A DNA stretch of 15,881 bases from Candidatus Aegiribacteria sp. (lineage in GTDB: Bacteria > Fermentibacterota > Fermentibacteria > Fermentibacterales > JCC-6): positions 1 to 15,881 of the forward strand of contig DAOWNO010000018.1 of NCBI GenBank assembly GCA_030642525.1, in the 5' to 3' direction. Below, piece by piece: positions 1 to 8,063 of this stretch. Under the pieces are notes generated by a model. The model ran no database searches. It saw only the letters and a list, made by a program, of their open reading frames with translations, and was not told the DNA's origin. The translations under genes and the position numbers were made by a program. How positions within the stretch are numbered: position 1 is the stretch's first letter; each line of letters opens with the position of its first letter.

Positions 1-2672
1 AATGAGGAACACCTCAGGGAATCAGCGAGAACAATAGCTGACTCCTCTCCAATAAAGTTATACCACTCGCTCTCGAAGCCATAATTGGCAATCAGTTCAT
101 CTCTGGCTTTAGCAGCAAGCGCGTATTCCCCCAGTTCTTCATATGCCTGGGCAATCTTTACCTGATAGAGAGGAGCATTGGAACTGAACGGATTTACGTC
201 GAGGATAGCATTATATGCTTCAATTGATGTCTGCCAGTCTGTCATTTCCTCTGAGATCACGGCCATGTGGTTCAGAACCTCAACAGCGGTCACTGAATCC
301 TCAAGACCGTCAAGGAACAGGACTGCAGTGGCAACGGTAGAAGCTGATCTGTTGCTCATCTCCAGGAAATTATATGCAAGGTACTCTCTGGTCTCGTTGA
401 GAATCCTGATATCACCTCTTCTATGTATACCCAGACTGTCAATGTTTCTGTCATCCTGAAGAAGATACGAGAAAGTGGCAATCGAATTTCTGAAATCCTT
501 TGTCAGATAAAGTGTCCACCCGAGTTTGTACAATCCGTGTTGGAAGAGGTTGGGGCTGCTGCCGGGATAATTCAGCACATTCCGGTAATAAACCAGAGCG
601 GAATCATACTCAAGTATATCAAAGTAATAATTGCCTACGCGGATGTTGCATTCCGACGCGAGCATGCTTTGGGGATATTGTTCAAGAAGATCACGGTAGT
701 TATCCATTGCACCCTCGAAATCCATCATGGATTCCAGACAGTAACCAAGCGAATACAGAGCTATATCCTCCACTTCACTGTCAGGGTGTTCAGTCAGAAC
801 CTGCTGATATAATGCAATGGATTTTGAGTAATCTTCAGGAACATACTCTTCTATTCCAGCAATAGCCTGGCGCTCACTGTGATGAAGATTATCTATATCG
901 TAATACAGCTGGGCAAGCCTTACCAGAACATCGGAAATGAATCGTGAATCAGGATAGTTGGCAAGGTATTCCTCGAAGAATCCTGCGCATTCAATGGCAG
1001 ATTCATCAATCCGGCGGTTAAGAGAGCCTATCTCTCTTGATCGGAGATCGTCCAGAGATGAGGCTTTCAGGGAATCCCCCTCTTCAAGTGCCTCCTGAAT
1101 CCTGTTCCTGTAATAGCCGCCAAGATAATTTACCGAATCACGCTTCAGTTCCCTATCCATGAAAGTAGCCACAGCAATACCGTATTTGGTTTCCTGAACC
1201 CAGTCATGCTCTGCTGTCATCCCGCCTTCAAACTTGGATGCAAGATCCTGAAGAGAGAGGCGTATTCTTTCAATTTCCTTTTCAACATCTGCGAGATCCT
1301 GTCGGTCACGCTCACTTCCCTGGGATTCAGTAAGTACACTGACTTCTCCGGCAGTCAGTTTAAGAACTTCTGTGCTGTTTCTGCATTGATGAATGAGTCT
1401 GGAAAGTTCATACTCCATGGTTTCCGGATCAATCTCAATCGGCAGGGAAAGTACTGTTTCCAGATAGCTTATTTCTGTGAAAAGTTCGCGGAGGAATGCT
1501 TCTTCTTTTTCAATGAGCTCAACCGTCTCCATGTCTCCCTGAGTAAATGCTTCTTCCTTGAGCTCTGCAAGACCCAATCTTATCCGGTCAAGTCGTTCCC
1601 GCTCAAGTTCGAATTCTTCCTGAGCAAGCGATGATCCGGAAAGAAACAGATCGTAGTAATCACCGGTCTCATGGAAATTTTCGAGCAGATTCTCATACAT
1701 CCTTATTGCAATATCGAGGTCTTCCGCGCCAAGGGCGCAATTGGCCTGAGCAAGCTTAAACTCGGATACTATCTCTGAGTTTGGAACTTCCCCCAGAACT
1801 TTCTCAGCAAGGTTGTACGCTTCCTGATATTCGCCCTGCCGCATAAGGGTCCAGACGTATCCGAGCATGGCAACATCATAGTAGGAACTGAAGGGAGAAA
1901 CTCTGGAATAATATCTTACAGCTTCATCGAATCTTTCCTCATCAACAAAGATCTGAGCAAGAGCAATTCTTGCTCTGTCAGCAAGATTCAACTCTCCGGG
2001 AGTTCCCCCCGTCCGATTAAGTATTCCTTCCAGGGAAGCAACAGCGGACTCTATATTTTCCTCCTCCACGAATGCTACTGCCTTCAGATATTCTGCAAGC
2101 GCTCCATATTCACTTGTTGGGGTCACCTGATTGTACAGCATTCTGGAGCCGGAGAAATCTCCCAGATTATAGGTGGAAAGACCTGCGGCAATAATTGCAA
2201 GGTCCATGAATTCGAAAGAAGGATCTGATTGTCTGAGAATTTCGAAATATTCAAGCGCGGCTTCGAAATCCTGAAGCTCGAACGATATCAGTTCGAGTCT
2301 GAAAACAGCGTCTTCGTAATAAATGGATTCCGAGAAATTTTCCACCACTGATTCAAAAGCTTCTTTTGCCCACACTATCGATCCGGACGTATACAGTTCC
2401 TCGCCAAGAAGGAACGCGCTTTCAGCATTTGAAAGAATCGCATGCTGCCTTCGAAGCTGAACAAGTTCAGACATGATTCTTGCCAGGCGATCTTCTTCCC
2501 TGGCAATCTGCTCCTCAAGTTCCGTGAGTTCCTCCGCGGTTCGCCTGAGAAGAGAACTTGTGTCTTCTGTAATATCAGTGGATTCGTTCACTAAAGGAAC
2601 ATCGCCCTGATTCTGAGCATACAGAACCGAACTGAGCAAAACCAACACAGGAAGCAACAGCCGAATTGTCAT
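1..2672 (-). CDS. Secreted TPR / coiled-coil protein, partial (C-terminus beyond left edge)
   Basis: I translated the minus strand from ATG at 2672 to base 1 and found it open throughout, about 890 codons with no stop, so the gene continues beyond the window. Residues 1-20 form a signal peptide (basic n-region, leucine/valine core, ending LYAQ), so the product should be periplasmic. Residues about 40-70 are a charged coiled coil rich in E, R and L. Residues about 75-330 are degenerate TPRs. A central segment, about 345-480, is again coiled-coil-like. Residues about 555-890 are a second TPR array with clear pairs such as 'FFEEYLANYPDSRF' and 'ALYQQVLTEHPDSEVED'. The layout recalls BamD/CpoB-type TPR_6 proteins but is far longer. 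It is the second gene of an operon, 17 bp after an outer-membrane-like protein, with only a weak purine-rich Shine-Dalgarno. A scaffold role at the envelope is inference. Confidence 0.85.
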   Translation of the reverse strand, partial: MTIRLLLPVLVLLSSVLYAQNQGDVPLVNESTDITEDTSSLLRRTAEELTELEEQIAREEDRLARIMSELVQLRRQHAILSNAESAFLLGEELYTSGSIVWAKEAFESVVENFSESIYYEDAVFRLELISFELQDFEAALEYFEILRQSDPSFEFMDLAIIAAGLSTYNLGDFSGSRMLYNQVTPTSEYGALAEYLKAVAFVEEENIESAVASLEGILNRTGGTPGELNLADRARIALAQIFVDEERFDEAVRYYSRVSPFSSYYDVAMLGYVWTLMRQGEYQEAYNLAEKVLGEVPNSEIVSEFKLAQANCALGAEDLDIAIRMYENLLENFHETGDYYDLFLSGSSLAQEEFELERERLDRIRLGLAELKEEAFTQGDMETVELIEKEEAFLRELFTEISYLETVLSLPIEIDPETMEYELSRLIHQCRNSTEVLKLTAGEVSVLTESQGSERDRQDLADVEKEIERIRLSLQDLASKFEGGMTAEHDWVQETKYGIAVATFMDRELKRDSVNYLGGYYRNRIQEALEEGDSLKASSLDDLRSREIGSLNRRIDESAIECAGFFEEYLANYPDSRFISDVLVRLAQLYYDIDNLHHSERQAIAGIEEYVPEDYSKSIALYQQVLTEHPDSEVEDIALYSLGYCLESMMDFEGAMDNYRDLLEQYPQSMLASECNIRVGNYYFDILEYDSALVYYRNVLNYPGSSPNLFQHGLYKLGWTLYLTKDFRNSIATFSYLLQDDRNIDSLGIHRRGDIRILNETREYLAYNFLEMSNRSASTVATAVLFLDGLEDSVTAVEVLNHMAVISEEMTDWQTSIEAYNAILDVNPFSSNAPLYQVKIAQAYEELGEYALAAKARDELIANYGFESEWYNFIGEESAIVLADSLRCSS

Positions 2673-2689
2673 ATCAATCGACCGTTTCT

Positions 2690-3628
2690 TCAGCGGTTCT
2701 CGAGAAGGTCGCGGAGCCTCTGTAGTTCTGATTCAGCCGCTCTTCTGCGCCCCTCCAGTTCCTGCAGTCTATCTCTTGCGCGCTCAATACGCTGCTGCTC
2801 GCGTTCAAGTGTGATTCTGCCGGCTCCGAAAACAGGACCTATTCTGGATCTCAAACCAAATGAGATTTTGGAATTCTGCATGATATCGGTTTTATTCTGG
2901 TTTTCCGGTGGAAAGATAGTCTGTTCCAATTCAGCCCATGCAAGCTCGATGGTCAAGAAATTATTAATCTTATAGGATACACCCAGGTTCAGATCCCTGC
3001 CGTCCTGTTCAAGGGCAACAGAAAAAAGATCATTCGGGTAATACACAACCGACCCGAAAAGTCCGTGGCTGATTGAACTTCCAATACCAAGAGCTCCTGA
3101 ATCAACAATACCTACAAACCGGCCAATTCCGATCCCGAGGTTTACGGTTGCAGGAATTCCAAGCAGAAAGCTGAGGTCTTTTGAAGCAACACCGTATGCG
3201 GACCAGTTCTGAGCATGGTCGTACTGGTAGAATACTTCTACACCGGCACTATCTATCTTGAAACATTCAATATTTTCTTCAGTAGTGATGTTCTCAAGAC
3301 CTATTGCAAATGCAGGTACTGAAATACCTTCCTGAAGAACAGCAAACTTGACGTTTCCGGCAACTCCTCCATCGCCAAGGTAGGAAATGCCTATCTGAGC
3401 GTAGCGAAAGAGTCCCACCTCAAGATACCCCGTCAGCATGAATTCACTGTTGCCAGCTTCAGTAGAATCCTGCACGCTGTAAGCCGAAGCGGATAGCGCA
3501 GCTTCAATCTCTGTGTGTTGCAGCACATAAGCATCAGGACAATCTATAACTCCTGAACGCGTAAATGGCAGAGAACCAGCAAATGCAATAAAAGATACTA
3601 ATAAAGTACAAACCAAAGTATATTTCAT
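2690..3628 (-). CDS. Outer-membrane beta-barrel-like protein with C-terminal coiled coil
   Basis: This is a 312-residue protein when started at ATG 3628. That start has a strong GGAGAGG Shine-Dalgarno (3631-3637) and opens directly into a signal peptide (MKYTLVCTLLVSFIAFAGS). The longer frame from 3694 adds 22 residues without these signs. Residues about 45-270 alternate short hydrophobic/aromatic strands with polar turns (for example 'LTGYLEVGLFRYAQIGISYLG', 'NLGVSYKINNFLTIELAWAEL'), typical of a small outer-membrane barrel. Residues about 270-312 switch to a highly charged heptad-like helix rich in E, R, Q and L ('ERARDRLQELEGRRRAAESE'). I recognise no named family. The gene leads a two-gene operon with the long TPR protein, which itself starts with a coiled coil after its signal peptide. 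Pairing of the two proteins through these helices is possible but inferred. Confidence 0.78.
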   Translation of the reverse strand: MKYTLVCTLLVSFIAFAGSLPFTRSGVIDCPDAYVLQHTEIEAALSASAYSVQDSTEAGNSEFMLTGYLEVGLFRYAQIGISYLGDGGVAGNVKFAVLQEGISVPAFAIGLENITTEENIECFKIDSAGVEVFYQYDHAQNWSAYGVASKDLSFLLGIPATVNLGIGIGRFVGIVDSGALGIGSSISHGLFGSVVYYPNDLFSVALEQDGRDLNLGVSYKINNFLTIELAWAELEQTIFPPENQNKTDIMQNSKISFGLRSRIGPVFGAGRITLEREQQRIERARDRLQELEGRRRAAESELQRLRDLLENR

Positions 3629-3711
3629 GACCTCTCCAGACTCCCTCCGGACCCCAAAATCATTACATAGTCGATAGAAAATTCCCTTCAACATTCATAA
3701 CTGCATATACG

Positions 3712-3740
3712 ATTATTTATCAACAGGAGGCATGAGTCAA
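3712..3740 (-). promoter_or_regulatory. Predicted sigma70-type promoter of the envelope operon
   Basis: On the minus strand TTGACT (3740-3735) and AATAAT (3717-3712) are separated by 17 bases. This places the predicted start near 3705, about 75 bases before the ATG at 3628. The same hexamer pair occurs twice on the other strand of this intergenic region, which supports it. Confidence 0.5.
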
Positions 3741-3778
3741 CCTCCACATTAGTGTAAAGGCAAATGACAGGTCTGTTG

Positions 3779-3808
3779 TTGACTTACATAATGTACCAGC
3801 ATAATAAT
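3779..3808 (+). promoter_or_regulatory. Predicted distal promoter P1 of the propeller gene
   Basis: TTGACT (3779-3784), an 18-base spacer and AATAAT (3803-3808). It is the upstream copy of a direct repeat with the element at 3864-3893. Both copies share TGACTTACAT followed by GCA..AATAAT. Confidence 0.45.
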
Positions 3809-3843
3809 AAGTTATCATAATTCTGCTCCATACAAAGATATGG

Positions 3844-3859
3844 AGATGCATTTGCATCT
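3844..3859. promoter_or_regulatory. 16-bp inverted repeat between two promoters, possible operator
   Basis: AGATGCA and TGCATCT are perfect inverted arms of 7 bases separated by TT. The element lies between promoter P1 and promoter P2. It therefore sits downstream of P1 and just upstream of P2, a fitting place for a dimeric regulator. A function as a transcript hairpin is also possible. No regulator can be named. Confidence 0.4.
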
Positions 3860-3863
3860 GTAG

Positions 3864-3893
3864 CTGACTTACATGATATTCAACTGCAATAAT
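3864..3893 (+). promoter_or_regulatory. Predicted proximal promoter P2 of the propeller gene
   Basis: CTGACT (3864-3869), an 18-base spacer and AATAAT (3888-3893), with predicted transcript start near 3900. It lies 85 bp downstream of P1 and is an imperfect copy of it. A GGAGG Shine-Dalgarno follows at 3916-3920. Confidence 0.45.
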
Positions 3894-3927
3894 CAGCTAC
3901 TTTTTCCTCTTTAACGGAGGTGTATCA

Positions 3928-6756
3928 GTGTCTATTTGTCTGCTTTTATATGCATCATTGATATGTCAGATTCCCAAATGGGAAATCAATATCGGGTATC
4001 CTCCTATGACCAATGCATTACTGGCTTTCAATCAATCCGGATCAATGAATATTTTTGTATCACTTGGAGACCATGGTCTTGGGGGATGGACCGGATCCGG
4101 TGTACAGCTTGACGGATTCCCGATTTCAAGTGAAGCGGGTGTTTCAAAGAAAGCAGCTGCTTTCTTCTCACCTTCATCGGGACATGTAATCGTATACTCA
4201 GATAACAATGGATATGTTCATATGATTGATCACAGCGGAATCGAAAAACTCGGATGGCCTGTGTATATCGGTCCGGGGATTCTGACAGGAATATCGGCTG
4301 TAGATCTGGATAATGACGGCAATTACGAGGTTTCCTTTGGAACCGCTGATTCCAGGATTCACCTTCTTGATCTTTCAGGCAACCCTGTACCGGAATGGCC
4401 TGTTCAACTCCCGGCCAAACTGCGGTGGCAACCCTCACAACTTTCCCTTGGAGGAGGTTCCGGATATTCCCTCGTATGCGCACTTGTCAATACCCGAATA
4501 TATTCACTTTCCATGAACGGATCCATCTCACCGGGCTGGCCTGTCAACACAGGTTATTCATCAGGAAGCATTCCTGTAACCGCTGATATTGACGCTGATG
4601 GTCTGGGAGATGTTCTGTTCGCAACTCATAATAAGAGACTGTACGCTGTGAGCATGAGTGGAAATGGCATTGATGGATGGCCCTTTTTTCTTGATGACAG
4701 GTGCATAAGAGGACCTGTTGCTATTGGACGTCTTGATCCGGATCACATGAGGCTTCAGATAGCTGTTTCCTGTGTAGACAGTACGGTAACTCTGCTCGAT
4801 GGTGACGGAAGCCTTGCCGGAACCTGGCGATGGCCCAATTTCACTGACGGTCGTCCGACTGCTCCGATAATTGCCAGAACAAGCGCCGGGATGGCAGTTA
4901 TAGTGGGGACAGACAACGGCAGTGTTTATGCATGGAATGCGGAAGGTAGGATAATACAGGGGTTTCCAATTCCATTCGGCCAGCCTGTGTCCTCCCCTCC
5001 TGCTGCGGGTGATATTGACGGAGATGGAAACCTGGAACTTGTTGTGCTTGGAAGAACAGGCAAGCTTGCAGCATATACAATCTCCAGGATCGGCATCAAT
5101 CCCGGACCATGGCCGCAGATGCTTTGCGATGAAACCAATTCAGGTCGCTACGGTGTTTCCTTTCTTCCTGTCATCTGCTCGGGTGTGATTTCAGAAGAAT
5201 GCTCCAGAGCTGTTTCTCTATCCTATCAAACCAGCTACAGTAACATCACAGGAATCTCACTGGCTTATTCCACGAATTCAGGATATACATGGATTGAGAC
5301 AAACAGTTTCAGAGACAATAGATCGAGTGTGCTGTGGTACAGTGATGAAGACCTGCCCGGTCAGGATATACATGAGTGCGTTCTGAGAATAACTCCTTAC
5401 TGTACGGATGGTCCGGGTATAAGCGGTCTATCAAACATTTTTCATGTGGACAACAATATTCCTCCATCACTTTATTTATCCACATCCCGGGAAGAATCAA
5501 ATGGACGATATACTATCTTCTACTCCGTTGACGATCCCGAGGGTGATATAATTCAGCTTCAGGCCCAGTATTCAATTGATAATCAGATAACCTGGAGAAA
5601 TGCTCACCTGAGCGGAAGCACTTTCGAGATCGCACCCTGGTTCTACGGTGAACCGGTTACATGGAACGCCGACTATGATCTAGGTAATGTTGACGTTTCG
5701 AACATATCACTCAGGGTAAGAGCAGCCGATTCAGATCCGGGGCCATGGAGCGTACTGGGCAATCTCAGTCTTGGCTCCGGCGGCCTTCCGTCAGGCCAGA
5801 TCATTGCGCCAGATGAAGAAGTCTCGGGCCGGATAACATTAGGAGTCAGGCTTTCAGATCCCGAGGAAAACCCGCTTGAAGTACATTACGAGTTTTCAAT
5901 TGACTGTGGAGAAAACTGGCGAGCAGCAACGGTATCCGAGAGTTCTGTTCCCTGCACAGGTACTTACCAGTATGATATAATCTGGGAATCAGAAATAGAT
6001 GTTCCAGGATTCGACGGTTATCAGGTGCGTTTCAGAGCAATTCCCGAAGATATCGAAAGAGGTATTGCTGTTCCATCCTCTCCATTCCATCTGGACAACA
6101 ACAGATCTCCATCCATCGCGATCACCTCTCCGGGGAAATGGGAAACGTTCAGAGGGCTCGTACCGGTAACATTTCATATCTCAGATCCGGAGGGTGGCGA
6201 GATTTCTCTCGGGCTCGAATACAGGATTGATGGTGCGGTTTCCTGGATCTCAGCCGTTGGTCTGGATAGAAATAAAATCCTGACCTCTACATCGCAGAAT
6301 TTCACCATTAACTGGAACAGTACCGAAGATCTTCCGGGAATGGAAAGAGATGAACTGGAAATAAGGCTGGTCGCTATTGATGGTGATACAGTCTTTTCAG
6401 CAGCTGTAGGACCCCTCTCACTTGATAATTCCAGAACACCGTCAGTCATGCAGACCGCCGTCAGTAATGTTTCTTCTGAAACCGGTACAGTATCAATTTC
6501 GTTTGAATTATCAGATCCTCAGGAACGGGTTCTGGACCTTATGGTAACATTCAGCACCGATGAAGGTCATACCTGGAATGAAGCAGCGGTATCTGGAGAT
6601 CTGTTCGGCAGATACAGCAGCAATTATGAGGGGAAACTTGATTGGCATTACGATCTGGATCTGGGTGGAGTGAGCGGCGAGGTAATGCTTAAAATCACTC
6701 CCGTTTCAGGAAATATTCTGGGCACTCCGAGAATACTGGAAATGGTTCTCAGGTAA
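3928..6756 (+). CDS. Large secreted protein: FG-GAP-like beta-propeller plus five Ig-like Asp-box repeats
   Basis: 942 residues from a GTG start placed 7 bases after GGAGG (3916-3920). The N-terminus has a short hydrophobic stretch (ICLLLYASLIC) that may be a signal peptide, though it lacks the usual basic residues. Residues about 20-400 form about seven or eight blades. They repeat 'GWPV'-type edges and FG-GAP/EF-like calcium loops at D126 (DLDNDG), D220 (DIDADG) and D362 (DIDGDG). Residues about 428-942 hold five repeats of about 100-110 residues. Each carries an Asp-box-like motif ending in Trp (starting at 447, 548, 656, 765 and 875; the last is FSTDEGHTW) followed by W-x3-D-(L/V)-x-G. 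Linkers read 'FHVDNN', 'FHLDNN' and 'LSLDNS'. I expect an extracellular or surface beta-rich binding protein. No catalytic residues are recognised. The tail overlaps the convergent ThyX-like gene by 8 bp. Confidence 0.85.
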   Translation: MSICLLLYASLICQIPKWEINIGYPPMTNALLAFNQSGSMNIFVSLGDHGLGGWTGSGVQLDGFPISSEAGVSKKAAAFFSPSSGHVIVYSDNNGYVHMIDHSGIEKLGWPVYIGPGILTGISAVDLDNDGNYEVSFGTADSRIHLLDLSGNPVPEWPVQLPAKLRWQPSQLSLGGGSGYSLVCALVNTRIYSLSMNGSISPGWPVNTGYSSGSIPVTADIDADGLGDVLFATHNKRLYAVSMSGNGIDGWPFFLDDRCIRGPVAIGRLDPDHMRLQIAVSCVDSTVTLLDGDGSLAGTWRWPNFTDGRPTAPIIARTSAGMAVIVGTDNGSVYAWNAEGRIIQGFPIPFGQPVSSPPAAGDIDGDGNLELVVLGRTGKLAAYTISRIGINPGPWPQMLCDETNSGRYGVSFLPVICSGVISEECSRAVSLSYQTSYSNITGISLAYSTNSGYTWIETNSFRDNRSSVLWYSDEDLPGQDIHECVLRITPYCTDGPGISGLSNIFHVDNNIPPSLYLSTSREESNGRYTIFYSVDDPEGDIIQLQAQYSIDNQITWRNAHLSGSTFEIAPWFYGEPVTWNADYDLGNVDVSNISLRVRAADSDPGPWSVLGNLSLGSGGLPSGQIIAPDEEVSGRITLGVRLSDPEENPLEVHYEFSIDCGENWRAATVSESSVPCTGTYQYDIIWESEIDVPGFDGYQVRFRAIPEDIERGIAVPSSPFHLDNNRSPSIAITSPGKWETFRGLVPVTFHISDPEGGEISLGLEYRIDGAVSWISAVGLDRNKILTSTSQNFTINWNSTEDLPGMERDELEIRLVAIDGDTVFSAAVGPLSLDNSRTPSVMQTAVSNVSSETGTVSISFELSDPQERVLDLMVTFSTDEGHTWNEAAVSGDLFGRYSSNYEGKLDWHYDLDLGGVSGEVMLKITPVSGNILGTPRILEMVLR

Positions 6757-8062
6757 AAAATCCTGAAATATCGGATTTACCACCTGTAAGAACTGTTGTT
6801 AATGGTGCTGCCTCCCTGACTGCATGGAGCATGCAATGCGCTATCGATCGTATATCCCATTGCGCATGAGAATCTTCCCTCAGTCGGGAAAAATGGTAGA
6901 GTTCCCTGCCGTTGATTCCAACAACGACCCTTCGCCTGTGAGCATTTGTAAGCATGTAGGGATAAAATATGCCTAAAGAACCGGAAGTTTCCTCAGCAAT
7001 CCTGATTCCCTCCATGAAGTCACGTTCAAGTCCGGCGTTGGAGATACTTGCCGGAACAGTCACTCCAAGAACAGGATCATACACCGAAATGAGTCGGGTA
7101 CATATTCGGTGTCTTTTCATCTGAGCATACGCTGAGGCTGAAAGAATCAGTTCAAATTCCGCATGGAAAAATTCCCAGCACCGGGGAACAGAATCATGTA
7201 TCCCCAATCCTGAGAGAGCATTCATGAACAATTCTTCTCTCTCCGGGGAATTAAGTTCAGCCCACATCCTTACAGCGATTTCAATCGGAACCCCGTTTTC
7301 CCTCTGCAGCAGCAGTGATCCAACTTTAGAATCATCATCACAATCCACAAGTACCACATCACAGGAAGCAGCTGAATCAACCGGAGACATGGAATGAGCA
7401 AAATGATCCATGGCTGTCGCCTCCAGAAAAAGAAACAGCGATGGAGAAGCATCCATTACGAGTTCAAGAAGCTTTTCCGACAGTTTTCTGACTTCTGCGA
7501 ATGGATGACAGGACAGCCTTCTGATAATATGCTCGAGCTCTCTCGCGTTGGCAGTCATCCCCATCTGGCATGAAGTTGCCAGGGGAAGAATGTATCGTGC
7601 GTCTTCTTTAGAAGTATCTTTGTCCGCTCCATTCTCTATCAATCCGTTGTAGAGCTTCTCGTATATTTCAAACAGATTGTCAGCAGTTCCGCGAAATCTG
7701 ATTTCATCATTTCCATTAAGTTCCGGGGGCAGGACAAGATCTTTTCCTATTCGGATATATCTCTGGGATTTCTCTGTAAAACTGGCCAACCTGAAATTCT
7801 GCAGTTCCTCAGCGGCAAGTCTTGAAATATCAATAACATCAAAATTAAAAACAGCATGTTCGGCGATTGAGCCGTGACCATACTCAAAGACAATACGCCG
7901 GTTGGATGCTCTGGCCTTTTCAACTTCCCCGGCCGCTTCTTTCCTGAGAACGTCTATTGGCCTTGGATCACGGCTGATTCGAGCGTAGGAGGCAGCAAGT
8001 GTTTCAGGTGTTCCTCCACCATTCTGGATATCGGTATTGAATCCAGCCAGTTCGATTCTCAT
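6749..8062 (-). CDS. thyX: Duplicated (two-domain) flavin-dependent thymidylate synthase ThyX-like protein
   Basis: 437 residues from ATG 8062, chosen because AGAGG lies 7-11 bases upstream and the upstream stop is one base away. An in-frame ATG at 8134 would overlap the preceding gene by 71 bases. ThyX converts dUMP to dTMP with FAD, NADPH and 5,10-methylene-THF, usually as a tetramer of about 220-250-residue subunits. Here two ThyX-like halves are fused. The first has Y61-G-H-G-S-I-A-E-H69, then N89-F-R-L-A-S-F-T-E-K-S-Q-R-Y102, and NARELEH at 172-178. The second has R317-H-R319 and N384-G-R-E-L..L-R-x-D-S-H-A-Q-W-D-I-R405, close to canonical ThyX. The canonical RHRxxSxxExSxRY signature is split: half one keeps the S/E/S/R/Y end, half two keeps RHR. 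Family membership is secure; catalytic activity is unproven. Confidence 0.85.
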   Translation of the reverse strand: MRIELAGFNTDIQNGGGTPETLAASYARISRDPRPIDVLRKEAAGEVEKARASNRRIVFEYGHGSIAEHAVFNFDVIDISRLAAEELQNFRLASFTEKSQRYIRIGKDLVLPPELNGNDEIRFRGTADNLFEIYEKLYNGLIENGADKDTSKEDARYILPLATSCQMGMTANARELEHIIRRLSCHPFAEVRKLSEKLLELVMDASPSLFLFLEATAMDHFAHSMSPVDSAASCDVVLVDCDDDSKVGSLLLQRENGVPIEIAVRMWAELNSPEREELFMNALSGLGIHDSVPRCWEFFHAEFELILSASAYAQMKRHRICTRLISVYDPVLGVTVPASISNAGLERDFMEGIRIAEETSGSLGIFYPYMLTNAHRRRVVVGINGRELYHFSRLREDSHAQWDIRSIAHCMLHAVREAAPLTTVLTGGKSDISGFFT

Positions 8063-8063
8063 T

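Noticed and set aside
178..1634. Plus-strand open frames opposite the TPR gene
   Set aside because: They are antisense shadows. The minus strand is open for the full length with TPR and coiled-coil character, while the plus frames show no family features or ribosome sites.
3629..3694. Longer start for the barrel-like protein at 3694
   Set aside because: The extra 22 residues precede an obvious signal peptide. ATG 3628 has GGAGAGG at the right distance.
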